Assembly (NCBI RefSeq): GCF_015223435.1
Contig: NZ_VHKO01000021.1
Location: forward strand, 1-45,417
Origin: Vibrio hibernica
GTDB lineage: Bacteria > Pseudomonadota > Gammaproteobacteria > Enterobacterales > Vibrionaceae
DNA length: 45,417 nt
Direction of reading: 5' to 3'
Below the pieces are notes generated by a model. The model was given only the letters and a program-made list of their open reading frames with translations. It was not told where the DNA came from and made no database searches. How positions within the stretch are numbered: the first letter of the stretch is position 1; each line of letters opens with the position of its first letter. Positions 9,194 to 18,064 of this stretch are shown in pieces. The position numbers and the translations under genes were made by a program.

Positions 9194-9813
9194 TATGAAC
9201 CTAACTTTATTTTTTTAAGTGAATGTAAATCCGAAAACATATCTTGGTGAGTCGTAAACAAAATCATTCCACCTTGCTGTGTATGCTCCAAAAATAGTTC
9301 TTCAATCACTTTGATGCCTTGCTTATCAATTGCCGTTAATGGCTCATCTAAAATCCATAATGGATGCTTACTTAACCAGAGTCTAGCCAAAGCAACACGA
9401 CGTTGTTGACCAGCTGAAAGTTTAACCGATGGGATGTCCTCTTTACCCGCCAAACCAACTTTGGCTAATGCTAGCCAAATATCTTGTTCAGTCACACCTT
9501 TGGAACCATTTACTTTTTGATAAAACGATAAGTTTTCAAACGCAGTCAGCTCTTTTTTTACACCCGTTTGATGCCCTAAAAACAATAAGTCTTGATGAAA
9601 AGCATCCCGATCTTTTTGGGTATTATTTTGTTTCCATAAAATATGTCCGTCATCACAGTCAGCAAGCCCCGTCACTATACGCAATAAGGTGGTTTTACCT
9701 GAACCATTTCGCCCTTCAATTTGTACCAAATCATTTGGTTTTACAGAAAACGAGAGTTCCCGAAACAGTTCTTTATCATCACGAATGGCGGTTAAACCAC
9801 TAACTTCTAGCAT
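9193..9813 (-). CDS. ccmA: CcmA, haem ABC exporter ATP-binding subunit
   Basis: This is the ATPase partner of CcmB. The 206-residue protein has Walker A GRNGSGKTT (about 34-42), signature KLSAGQQRRVALARL, Walker B LWILDEPL, and the switch histidine in LFTTHQD. The short length is usual for CcmA, which lacks a long C-terminal domain. It is the first gene of the minus-strand ccm operon. Confidence 0.95.
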   Translation of the reverse strand: MLEVSGLTAIRDDKELFRELSFSVKPNDLVQIEGRNGSGKTTLLRIVTGLADCDDGHILWKQNNTQKDRDAFHQDLLFLGHQTGVKKELTAFENLSFYQKVNGSKGVTEQDIWLALAKVGLAGKEDIPSVKLSAGQQRRVALARLWLSKHPLWILDEPLTAIDKQGIKVIEELFLEHTQQGGMILFTTHQDMFSDLHSLKKIKLGS

Positions 9814-9845
9814 TTGACATCATCTATCTTTAAGGAGAGAACAGT

Positions 9846-9873
9846 ATATTACCACAGGACCTCAAACTCGAAA
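9846..9873 (-). promoter_or_regulatory. Possible ccm operon promoter
   Basis: On the minus strand a -10-like TAATAT (9846-9851) lies 16 bases after a poor -35-like TTTCGA, about 35 bases before ccmA. The -10 match is good and the -35 weak, so this is only a candidate. Confidence 0.3.
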
Positions 9874-10096
9874 GCTTCACAATGCAAACCTTCTGGGTAA
9901 TGTTTGAATTGTCACAAAAATACAATTTAAACATCGACATTTAAGCTCAACAGCATAAAAGGGCTAATCAATATAGAAAGATACCCTTAATCTCTAACCA
10001 TCATTCGGTAAATAAAAAGAAATGAATATAATCATAAATAGGTATAGTTTTGACTATTTGATACTTTACTGATTTTAGTCAAAAGAACGAGTGGTA

Positions 10097-11377
10097 TTAC
10101 TTGGGTTTAGCTTGCACCTTAAACATACTGATATTACGCACAACCTGTAAATCCTCAGGAAGCGTTAAAGCACTTTCACTACGTTTTAACGACATTTCCG
10201 CATGATGCTTCGCCGCTTTTTTCATTGGTTCGTCGCCCAATAAATGCAATGCAGAAAACGCTTTTTGTAAATGCGTTACAACTTCTAAACAACCCGCGCC
10301 ATCACGCGCAATCGGCGTAAAAGCATCATCAAACATATCAGCAACTTTTACCTCAGGGACTTGCACGCGATCATAACAAGATTCTTGTTCATCTTTTTCT
10401 TGTACAGGTTCTGACCACGTCGCCAATAAACGCACCAAACTACCAATAACTTTAATTGCCGACCCCGGATCATTCACCGCAGGAGATAAAGCTTTACTGG
10501 CAATTTCAGATAATACAATTAAGCCAAATCTTGGATCGTCATCAAAAAATCGATCTACCCCAATTTGAAATGCTGCAATAATATCTTTGTAATCAAAATC
10601 TTCTTCTTTCTCATCATAAAGTACTCTCGCCAGTACGGTGCCAGGTGCAACAAAATCCCCTGGAAGCGCATCCAGTACAATATGCATATCCCTCTTTTCG
10701 GCCCAATGATGCAGACGGCTAATATCAACATGTTGCACATAACCAACCTGAGTGGCAACCACCGTTTCACCTTCATCAGTATCAACACAAGGTGACCCCG
10801 ACAAGTTCGGTGAATTTCGCTGACGTATAAGTGAGTCCATCACCACGTGCTCGACTCTATCCACAGTATTACCAACTCGCCCAAGTCTGGCTAGGCGATC
10901 AACCCAACGGATAAACGTCAGTACAACTAAAGCAAACACCAATACGGTTACCACAAATAAAACCAATAGCCCCGGTGACCCGAAGAAATCATTTTTTACC
11001 GCAGTCAACGCTACAATGCTAAAAATAAATGATCCAATGAAGCGAGACAGTGCATTTTTAGAGACATCATCAGCCACCACTAAAGTAAACGCTCGGGGAG
11101 TAGCAGAATTACTAGCAGAAGAATATGCCGCTAGCATCGAACCAACAGAAAAAGTCGCGATCACTAACATACTCGATGACATGATCTCTAACAATGCGAC
11201 TAATGAATCAAGACTAAGCGGTAAAACGAAAAAATCGATATCCATGTGATCGGCAAATTTCGCGACAAAAACTGCCAAAATAGAACAAATACACATCCAT
11301 AACGGCTTAACCCAAAGCTTTTCTTTAAGGCGGTTCACCATAAAACGAAGATGGTCACGAGAAAAACTAGCTGCCAT
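10097..11377 (-). CDS. DUF2254 predicted membrane protein
   Basis: The protein is 426 residues from the ATG at 11377; an in-frame TTG at 11389 adds four. Four membrane helices occupy the first ~155 residues, in two pairs. The loop after the second helix contains SMLAAYSSASNSATPRAF. The C-terminal ~270 residues are soluble, with the conserved stretch LIVLSEIASKALSPAVNDPGSA. This pattern is the DUF2254 family, whose function is not known to me. It stands alone between the ccm promoter region and a tRNA gene, so context gives no pathway. Confidence 0.85.
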   Translation of the reverse strand: MAASFSRDHLRFMVNRLKEKLWVKPLWMCICSILAVFVAKFADHMDIDFFVLPLSLDSLVALLEIMSSSMLVIATFSVGSMLAAYSSASNSATPRAFTLVVADDVSKNALSRFIGSFIFSIVALTAVKNDFFGSPGLLVLFVVTVLVFALVVLTFIRWVDRLARLGRVGNTVDRVEHVVMDSLIRQRNSPNLSGSPCVDTDEGETVVATQVGYVQHVDISRLHHWAEKRDMHIVLDALPGDFVAPGTVLARVLYDEKEEDFDYKDIIAAFQIGVDRFFDDDPRFGLIVLSEIASKALSPAVNDPGSAIKVIGSLVRLLATWSEPVQEKDEQESCYDRVQVPEVKVADMFDDAFTPIARDGAGCLEVVTHLQKAFSALHLLGDEPMKKAAKHHAEMSLKRSESALTLPEDLQVVRNISMFKVQAKPK

Positions 11378-11512
11378 ACATTTTTCCAACTTAAATAGGT
11401 AATGACTGGGAAGAGGAGTTAATCAATAAACTGTTTTATTTATTAAAAGGTTAAATTGAGAATTACGCAATACATGAACTGAAAATATACGACCTTGGTA
11501 GCCATCCTTTAC

Positions 11513-11541
11513 TTGAAGCGGACAGAAAAAATCCGTATTAT
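11513..11541 (+). promoter_or_regulatory. Sigma-70 promoter of the tRNA-Arg gene
   Basis: TTGAAG (11513-11518) and TATTAT (11536-11541) are separated by 17 bases. They are followed by CCTCCGCC, a GC-rich discriminator of the kind found at stringently controlled stable-RNA promoters. Transcription would begin near 11548, giving a 5' leader of about 115 bases. Confidence 0.7.
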
Positions 11542-11662
11542 CCTCCGCCATAGAATGTTAGTTAACATAGAATCATTGGTTAATATAAAGTCTTAAGTAA
11601 CACAGAAGCTTAACCTGCATCAAAACATTCACTGCAAAAATGTTTGCTACAAATGAAACAAA

Positions 11663-11738
11663 GTCCCCTTAGTTCAGCTGGATAGAACAAGGACCTCCTA
11701 AGTCTTAGACGTGAGTTCGAATCTCGCAGGGGACACCA
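11663..11738 (+). tRNA. tRNA-Arg (anticodon CCT)
   Basis: A complete 76-base cloverleaf with encoded CCA is visible. The acceptor stem GTCCCCT / AGGGGAC pairs perfectly with discriminator A. The D stem is GTTC / GAAC, the anticodon loop is CTCCTAA with anticodon CCT, and the T loop is TTCGAAT. It reads AGG codons, which are rare in these genomes, and corresponds to the single-copy argW type of E. coli. The site can serve as a phage or island attachment site in enterobacteria, but no integrase is nearby here. Confidence 0.97.
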
Positions 11739-11760
11739 CAGTATTCCATTTAGCTCGAAT

Positions 11761-11793
11761 AAAAAAGGCCAAGTGATCACTCACTTGGCCTTT
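11761..11793. terminator. Terminator shared by tRNA-Arg and the convergent ABC exporter
   Basis: The arms AAAGGCCAAGTGA and TCACTTGGCCTTT pair around a four-base TCAC loop. On the minus strand the hairpin is followed by TTTTTT, the stronger orientation, which would end the ABC exporter transcript. On the plus strand it lies 23 bases after the tRNA. Confidence 0.85.
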
Positions 11794-11830
11794 ACGATAT
11801 TTAAAACACTAACGGTTCAAAAATCACACG

Positions 11831-13693
11831 TTATGCTTGTTTTTTCTCTTCAACAACGTCACCTTCCGCGCCGATGAAGCCGCCAGTTTGGTGAGCCCAA
11901 AGTTGCGCATAAACACCACCTTGTGCAATCAATTCTTGATGAGAGCCTTGCTCTAAGATTTGACCTTTATCTAATACGATAAGTCGATCCATCGCAGCAA
12001 TAGTGGATAAACGATGCGCAATGGCAATAACCGTTTTTCCTTCCATCAGTTCATATAAACTTTCTTGGATCGCAGCTTCCACTTCAGAATCCAACGCAGA
12101 GGTTGCTTCATCCATAATTAAGATTGGAGCATCTTTTAGCAATACTCGAGAAATCGCGATACGCTGACGTTGACCACCAGACAATTTCACACCACGCTCA
12201 CCCACTTGAGCATCGTAGCCGACATTACCGAAAGTATCCGTTAAGGTTTCAATAAACTCATGGGCATGTGCTTGCGCCGTTGCAGCTAACAAATCAGCTT
12301 CCGTTCCCTCTGGGCGGCCATACATAATATTTTCACGAATACTGCGGTGCAGCAGTGAAGTATCTTGCGTGATCATGCCAATATTACTTCGCAGCGAATC
12401 TTGTTTCACCTTGGAGATATCTTGTCCGTCGATGCGAATCGTGCCACTTTCTAAATCGTAAAAGCGTAATAGCAAGTTCACTAACGTCGATTTGCCTGCC
12501 CCTGAACGCCCTACCAGACCGACTTTTTCACCCGGCTTAATATTGAAGTGCAAGTCATTGATAATCGCTTTATCTTTTTCACCGTAGTGGAAGTTCACAT
12601 GGTCGAATTCAATACCGCCTTTTTCAACGCTTAATTCAGGTGCTTGAGCCACATCTTGTGTGCTAACAGGTTTCGACAGCGTATTCATACCATCAACCAC
12701 AGTACCAATGTTTTCGAAAATGGCGCTGATTTCCCACATAATCCACTTAGACATACCTTGAATACGCAATGCAAGGCTGATCGCAATTGCAATCGCTCCG
12801 ACCGTGATCATGCTGTTCATCCATAATCCAATCGACAATGCTGCCACAGAAAATAGGAGTAAGTAGTTGAGCATATCAATACTGAATAAAAACACGGTCG
12901 CTAAACGCATTTGGGCGTAAACCGTTTGCAAGAAAGACTGCATGCCCTTCTCGGCGTATTCAGTTTCACGATTAGTGTGTGAGAACAACTTCACAGTGGC
13001 GATATTGGTGTAACTATCGACAATCCGACCCGTCATTGTAGAACGAGCATCGGCTTGAGCGGTAGCAATACGCTTCATTTTAGGCACAAAGTAAACTTGA
13101 GTTAGAACATAAGCGGCTAACCAAATAAACACCGGGATCATTAGCCACAAATCTGCTTGTCCCATTAAGACAATCATCGACACAAAGTACACCGACACGT
13201 ACACCAACATATCCGCAAACTTCATTACTGTTTCACGCACAGCTAGCGAAGTTTGCATCACTTTAGTGGCAATACGCCCTGCAAAGTCATCTTGATAAAA
13301 AGTGACACTTTGATTCAATAAGTAGCGGTGCGCTAACCAACGAACCGACATTGGAAAATTACCCAATAATGTTTGGTGCATGATCATCGAATGGAAGAAG
13401 CCAATCACAGGAATGACTACAATAATAACCAGTCCCATCCCCATGATTTTGGTGCCTTCAGCCGCCCACAACGTTTCTGGGGTATGTTTTGAAAGCATGT
13501 CAACAATCGAGCCCATAAAACCCATTAAAGCCACTTCAATAACAGCAATACATGCGCTCAAAAGTGACATCAAAATGATTGGACCGAGAAAATCACGGCT
13601 GTAATGCATACAAAAGGCAAACAAAGTATTAGGCGGTGTTTCTACTTTATCTTTGGGAAAGGCTGAAGTTAGCCCTTCAAAAAACTTGAACAT
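11831..13693 (-). CDS. MsbA-like ABC exporter (fused permease-ATPase)
   Basis: This half-transporter acts as a homodimer that uses ATP to export a lipid, drug or peptide. From the ATG at 13693 it has 620 residues; longer upstream frames lack support. The first ~320 residues hold six membrane helices with an exporter-type intracellular loop. The nucleotide-binding domain has Walker A GLVGRSGAGKST, signature VKLSGGQRQRIAISR, Walker B ILIMDEATSALD and switch AHRLSTIA. No peptidase domain is present. A substrate cannot be assigned. The gene is alone, with its own promoter candidate and terminator. Confidence 0.9.
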   Translation of the reverse strand: MFKFFEGLTSAFPKDKVETPPNTLFAFCMHYSRDFLGPIILMSLLSACIAVIEVALMGFMGSIVDMLSKHTPETLWAAEGTKIMGMGLVIIVVIPVIGFFHSMIMHQTLLGNFPMSVRWLAHRYLLNQSVTFYQDDFAGRIATKVMQTSLAVRETVMKFADMLVYVSVYFVSMIVLMGQADLWLMIPVFIWLAAYVLTQVYFVPKMKRIATAQADARSTMTGRIVDSYTNIATVKLFSHTNRETEYAEKGMQSFLQTVYAQMRLATVFLFSIDMLNYLLLFSVAALSIGLWMNSMITVGAIAIAISLALRIQGMSKWIMWEISAIFENIGTVVDGMNTLSKPVSTQDVAQAPELSVEKGGIEFDHVNFHYGEKDKAIINDLHFNIKPGEKVGLVGRSGAGKSTLVNLLLRFYDLESGTIRIDGQDISKVKQDSLRSNIGMITQDTSLLHRSIRENIMYGRPEGTEADLLAATAQAHAHEFIETLTDTFGNVGYDAQVGERGVKLSGGQRQRIAISRVLLKDAPILIMDEATSALDSEVEAAIQESLYELMEGKTVIAIAHRLSTIAAMDRLIVLDKGQILEQGSHQELIAQGGVYAQLWAHQTGGFIGAEGDVVEEKKQA

Positions 13694-13831
13694 AAAGTGG
13701 TTTCCATTAAAGAAAGAGGTGTTTAGATAGGAAAAAGAAACGATTTTGTCACTTCTTTTAATGGTGTATATGATAAGCATAAACCCATCACATTCCTACC
13801 TTTGATTTTGATCATTGTATTTTCATTTTTA

Positions 13832-13859
13832 TTGATATTTTTCTAATTAACGCTGTCAA
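13832..13859 (-). promoter_or_regulatory. Candidate promoter of the ABC exporter
   Basis: On the minus strand a consensus TTGACA (13854-13859) and TATCAA (13832-13837) are 16 bases apart, about 140 bases before the exporter ATG. A perfect -35 with a fair -10 makes this plausible. Confidence 0.45.
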
Positions 13860-13888
13860 TTATGCGAATAAAGAAATAAAATCATAAA

Positions 13889-13903
13889 TGCTAACGATTC
13901 TCA
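13889..13903. promoter_or_regulatory. Fur-box-like operator before the first receptor gene
   Basis: TGCTAACGATTCTCA matches the 7-1-7 Fur core TGATAATnATTATCA at 11 of 14 positions. It lies 43 bases before the receptor ATG, consistent with iron repression of the fhu-type receptor. Confidence 0.65.
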
Positions 13904-13945
13904 ATTAGAATCGCACTCGTATTGGAATAATAGGCTCTAAACACA

Positions 13946-16042
13946 ATGCATACTAAATCACACCCCTTATCAAAAGCCATCGCAGCCAGTTTTACGCCTG
14001 CCATTGGTTTAACTTTGGCTCTTTTCGCTTTACCCACTTTAGCCGAAGATGCAGCAACCGATTCAATGGATACCATTACTGTTTCAGCTTCTGCGCTTAA
14101 AATGGAAACACCTGATAGCCAGACACCTAAATCGGTCACTGTTATCCAGCAAGAAGATTTAAAAATACACGATGTCAATAAACTCGATGAAGCCTTTCGA
14201 TATAGCCCAGGTGTAGTATCGCCATATGGTTCTGATGTGGATACAGATTGGTTATTAGTTCGAGGATTTGAACCAAGTGTTTATCTAGATGGAAACCGTT
14301 TATATAAAGAAGGTTTTTTTGGATAGTCAACTGAAACTTATGGGTTAGAAAGTGTTGAATTATTAAAAGGCCCAAGCGCTATTTTCTATGGTGACTCACA
14401 GCCAGGCGGTGTATTGAACTTAGTTCAAAAGAAACCTACCGATGTACCACAAGGAAATATTAATATTTCCGGTGGCAGTAAAGACTATATGCAGCTTGGT
14501 GTCGATGTATCTGGTTGGGCCAGTGACGATGGAAGTCAACGCTATCGTCTAGTTGCTATGGTTAACCATAAAGATGGCGCATTGGATGGTACGAAAAATG
14601 AACGTTTTTATATCGCACCTAGCTATACAATTGATTTCAATGAGTCAGCAAGTCTTACTTTATTAACTAGTTTCACTAAAGATACAGGGGTCCCTCAAAA
14701 TGGATTTTTTCCTGTTGACGGTACTTATTCAGCATTACCAGATGGCGGTCATATTGATCCAAGTACCAATTATGGAGAACCAGACACGGATCGTTTAGAC
14801 CAAACTCAAGTTTCAGCAGGTTATTTATTCAAATACGATATCGATGACGTATGGACTTATAAGCAAAACTTTAACTTTGCTTATAAAGAATTATACCTAC
14901 GTAGTACAGCTGCTTATAATAATGATTGGCAAGATTCGGATCCTAATACTATAGCTCGATCAACTCTAATCAATGATGGCGATTCTCATAGTTATACTTT
15001 TGATAACAATGTTACTGCGGACTTTTCAACGAAGTTAACAGATAACAAATTTATGGTTGGAGTCGATTATCAACACCATAATAATGATTGGATGGGCAAT
15101 AGATTAGGCACTCCGACAGGAATCATCGATAGCCGTCATCCAACATATGACAACGGTGTTCCTGCCGACCTTTCTGCTTCAATGTATCAAAATGATATAA
15201 CGAAGGAACAAATTGGCACTTACGCACAATTTCAAACCATTTTAGCCCAGCGCTGGGTTGCTAACCTTGGTGCTCGTTACGATTGGCTCAAAGTAGAAAA
15301 TACAGGTCAATACGAAGATAAAATTGATGATGGCCAATTCTCATTCAATACAGGTTTAATGTATTTAGCAGATAATGGTTTATCACCTTATGTCAGCTAT
15401 TCTAGCTCTTATTATGCTTCTGCTAGCCTGGATTTTACAACCAACAAACTTTACTTACCAATTGAAAGTAAACAAACGGAAGTAGGTTTAAAATACGCAC
15501 CTATATGGTTAGACGGCTATTTCAATATAGCTTGGTTTGATATTAAACAAGATAATGCAACCACTTCCGTTACCGATGCGAATGGTGTGCTAGGGACAAG
15601 CCAAACAGACCAAAAAAGCCAAGGAATTGAGCTTGAAGGATCTGTTTATGCTACAGAGAACTTAAAATTAACCGCAAGTTATACCTATACAAACTTAGAA
15701 GAAAGGGATCCGAATGGCGGATACCGTCAAGCTTCATTAGTCCCAGATAATTTAGCAACTGGTTGGGTTCAATATGATTTTACCTCAATCGGGCTACCTG
15801 ATTTGAGAATGGGAACAGGCGTGCGTTACCTTGGTTCAAGTGTGAATTCAACTACAGGTGATAAAGTATCTGACACCACCTTATGGGATGCGATGGCGAG
15901 CTATCAATTTACTAAACAAGTTCAACTTCAAGTGAATGCGAACAATCTATTAGATAAAGAATATGTAGCAAGTTGTTCGAGTATTGTATGTTACTACGGT
16001 GAAGATCGCCGTATTACGGCTAACCTAAATTACAGTTGGTGA
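13946..16042 (+). pseudogene. FhuA-like TonB-dependent siderophore receptor interrupted by an amber codon
   Basis: The frame encodes a 698-codon outer-membrane receptor. It begins with a signal peptide (cut near LPTLAEDAA) and a TonB box-like DTITVSA. A plug domain with LLKGPSAIFYGDSQPGGVLNLV follows, then a 22-strand-type barrel ending in an aromatic residue (NLNYSW). Codon 127 (14324-14326) is TAG, within EGFFG-stop-STETYGLE, and the frame stays open on both sides. The neighbouring sequence fits a lost CAG (Gln) codon changed by one C-to-T step. Without amber suppression only a 126-residue fragment is made. It heads fhuCDB and has a Fur box, so the ancestral role was probably ferric hydroxamate uptake. 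A sequencing error is the main alternative. Confidence 0.85.
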
Positions 16043-16055
16043 TCCTGTAAGAGAT

Positions 16056-16095
16056 AAACACTAGGTGAGTTTACCTTCACTTAGTGTTTTCTTTT
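16056..16095 (+). terminator. Probable terminator after the receptor
   Basis: AAACACTA (16056-16063) pairs with TAGTGTTT (16082-16089), with further partial pairing of GGTGA to TCAC inside, followed by TTCTTTT. It may end or attenuate receptor transcription before fhuC, as is common where a receptor is made in excess of its transporter. Confidence 0.55.
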
Positions 16096-16150
16096 GTGTT
16101 AATACCTAAACGAATTATAATTACACCTTTAATTTATATGGATTTACCCC

Positions 16151-16921
16151 ATGTTCAAACTAAACCAAGTCCGTGTTCATCGAGACAATCGTGATATTTT
16201 ATCGATTGATGATCTCACCATCCCGACAGATGGATTTACGGTAGTGCTTGGTCATAATGGCAGTGGTAAATCGACACTGGTAAACTTACTTTCAGGACAA
16301 ACTCAGCCAGATTCTGGCAGTGTGCGTCTTAATCAAACTGAAATCTCTCAACTATCTCAAAAACAGCTCGCGCGTGAAATTGCTTTTCTACCACAAAAAT
16401 TGCCCGATGTTGCCGGTTTAACAGTACAAGAGTTAGTTAAACTTGGTCGCTTCCCTTGGCGGGGTGTGTTTGGCCGCTGGCAAGACAATGACAAGCAAAT
16501 AATCCAACAAGCAATGGAAAAAACCGGCGTTGCTCAATACGCAGACAACTTAGCCGATAAACTTTCTGGTGGAGAAAGGCAACGTGCTTGGGTGGCGATG
16601 CTACTCGCCCAACAATCCCCGGTTTTAATTTTAGATGAACCCACGTCTGCGCTCGATATCCATCACCAATATCACTTAATGGATTTACTGCAAGAACTCA
16701 ATCAGGAAACTGGTTGTGGTGTATTAGTCATTTTGCATGATCTCAACTTAGCACTTCGTTACGCGACACATATAGTGGCCTTAAAACAAGGCAAGATTGA
16801 ATTTAGCGGTGAAAAGTCATTACTACTAAATGAACAACGATTATCCGATCTTTACCAAACCGATATCCAGTTATTAAATCATCCTAAGCAAGCTGAACAG
16901 AAAATCGCCGTCGTGCTATAA
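16151..16921 (+). CDS. fhuC: FhuC, ferric hydroxamate ABC transporter ATPase
   Basis: FhuC powers FhuB for import of ferrichrome-type siderophores. The 256-residue protein has Walker A LGHNGSGKST (about 35-44) and the Q-loop region LPQKLPDVAGLTVQELVKLGR. It also has signature LSGGERQRAWVA, Walker B LILDEPTSALD and switch histidine VILHDLN. The GRFPWRGVFGR segment after the Q-loop is typical of the siderophore/FhuC branch. The order receptor-fhuC-fhuD-fhuB is that of the enterobacterial fhu operon. Confidence 0.93.
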   Translation: MFKLNQVRVHRDNRDILSIDDLTIPTDGFTVVLGHNGSGKSTLVNLLSGQTQPDSGSVRLNQTEISQLSQKQLAREIAFLPQKLPDVAGLTVQELVKLGRFPWRGVFGRWQDNDKQIIQQAMEKTGVAQYADNLADKLSGGERQRAWVAMLLAQQSPVLILDEPTSALDIHHQYHLMDLLQELNQETGCGVLVILHDLNLALRYATHIVALKQGKIEFSGEKSLLLNEQRLSDLYQTDIQLLNHPKQAEQKIAVVL

Positions 16922-16924
16922 CCG

Positions 16925-16984
16925 AAAAGATGGTTATCACTAAAAAGATTGTTATAACTCAAAAATCGCTATCACCCAAAAGAT
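16925..16984 (+). repeat. Degenerate 18-base tandem repeat between fhuC and fhuD
   Basis: Units beginning AAAAGAT recur at about 16925, 16943, 16961 (diverged) and 16978. The first two share the pattern AAAAGATkGTTATmACT, with a spacing of 17-18 bases. The repeat fills most of the fhuC-fhuD gap before the fhuD ribosome binding site. No function is evident; it could be slippage-derived or a weak spacer. Confidence 0.5.
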
Positions 16985-17008
16985 CAAAGTCTCAAAGGAT
17001 CCATTACC

Positions 17009-17932
17009 ATGAAAGCATTCATCCAAGCCCTGATGTTAGTGGCAACAAGTCTTATCTCTCTATCTTCTTATGCATCCATCACAGTGACCGATAGCCTTGG
17101 TAAACATCAATTATCAGAAACGCCAAAACGTATTGTGGCACTCAACTGGGACTTGGCAGAACAACTGATCGAGTTAGACGTAACCCCTGTCGGCGTGCCA
17201 AACATTAAAGATTACACCACTTGGGTAGTTAAACCGGCAATACCAGAATCAGTACAAGATGTAGGTACTCGCGCTGAGCCGAATATGGAAAAATTAGCAG
17301 CCTTAAAACCGGATGTTATTTTAGTCGCAGAGCCACAAAAAGATTTAATCCCCCGATTAAAAACTATCGCTCCAGTGCTGTATTACCAGACTTACAATGC
17401 CGATCAAGACAGTGCCAAAGCCGCCATTGAAAACTTCAACAACATTGCCCATTTAGTTGGCAAAACCGATCTTGCCGAACAAAAACTCCAAGCAATGCAT
17501 CATCGATTTTCTGAATTAAAACAGAAAATCAATGTCGCTTTTTCAGGACAGATGCCAAGTATTGCGGCTATGCGATTTGCCAATCAAACCTCTATCTATT
17601 TATACGCTGAAAACTCAACCACTGATTATGTAATTAAACAATTAGGTTTAACCACCGCCCTACCTCAGCCAGCAAAAGAATGGGGAATTGTGCAAAAAAG
17701 GCTAACCGACCTTCAACATGTGAAAGATGGCTATGTGATTTATTTCGGCCCAGTAACTGAGGCCCAAGAAGCGCAACTGAATAAGTCTATGCTGTGGAAA
17801 GCCATGCCATTTGTCCGTAATGGTCATGTCAATAAAGCCGATCCGGTATGGAATTATGGTGGCGCTATGTCGATGCAGTATATTGCTGAATCACTGACGA
17901 AAAGTTTGCTTGAGCTGCAATCCCCTAAATAA
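17009..17932 (+). CDS. fhuD: FhuD, periplasmic ferric hydroxamate-binding protein
   Basis: FhuD captures ferric hydroxamates in the periplasm and delivers them to FhuB. The 307-residue protein has a signal peptide (MKAFIQALMLVATSLISLSSYA). Two class-III binding-protein lobes are joined by a long helix near residues 145-170. The start of the mature part, ITVTDSLGKHQLSETPKRIVALNWDLAEQL, is typical of this family, as is LAALKPDVILV. An AGGA lies ten bases before the ATG. The substrate is inferred from the operon. Confidence 0.9.
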   Translation: MKAFIQALMLVATSLISLSSYASITVTDSLGKHQLSETPKRIVALNWDLAEQLIELDVTPVGVPNIKDYTTWVVKPAIPESVQDVGTRAEPNMEKLAALKPDVILVAEPQKDLIPRLKTIAPVLYYQTYNADQDSAKAAIENFNNIAHLVGKTDLAEQKLQAMHHRFSELKQKINVAFSGQMPSIAAMRFANQTSIYLYAENSTTDYVIKQLGLTTALPQPAKEWGIVQKRLTDLQHVKDGYVIYFGPVTEAQEAQLNKSMLWKAMPFVRNGHVNKADPVWNYGGAMSMQYIAESLTKSLLELQSPK

Positions 17933-17996
17933 TAAAGCTCCAGTTAAAAACACTGCATCGTAATAAAATGCCAGTAATAAAACCACTTAATACATC

Positions 17997-18043
17997 CGAC
18001 CTTCATTTATCGTTCCAGAATACGATTCGATAAATGAAGGTCG
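17997..18043. repeat. 16-bp perfect inverted repeat between fhuD and fhuB
   Basis: CGACCTTCATTTATCG (17997-18012) and CGATAAATGAAGGTCG (18028-18043) are exact reverse complements around a 15-base loop. The hairpin lies in the 132-base gap after fhuD, 22 bases before the fhuB ATG. There is no T run after it, so it is more likely an mRNA-stability or translation-control structure, or a dispersed repeat, than a terminator. Confidence 0.8.
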
Positions 18044-18064
18044 AAACATGAGAAACTGCATTAC

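Noticed and set aside
11513..11738. Integration site of an island at tRNA-Arg
   Set aside because: No integrase gene and no repeat of the tRNA 3' end were seen nearby; the following gene is an ordinary ABC exporter.
14414..16042. A separate 542-codon receptor gene starting at 14414
   Set aside because: It is the same frame as 13946-14326 and starts mid-plug domain without a signal peptide, so it is the downstream part of one interrupted gene.
16100..16150. Fur box before fhuC
   Set aside because: The AT-rich sequence here matches the Fur core poorly, and no half-site is convincing.
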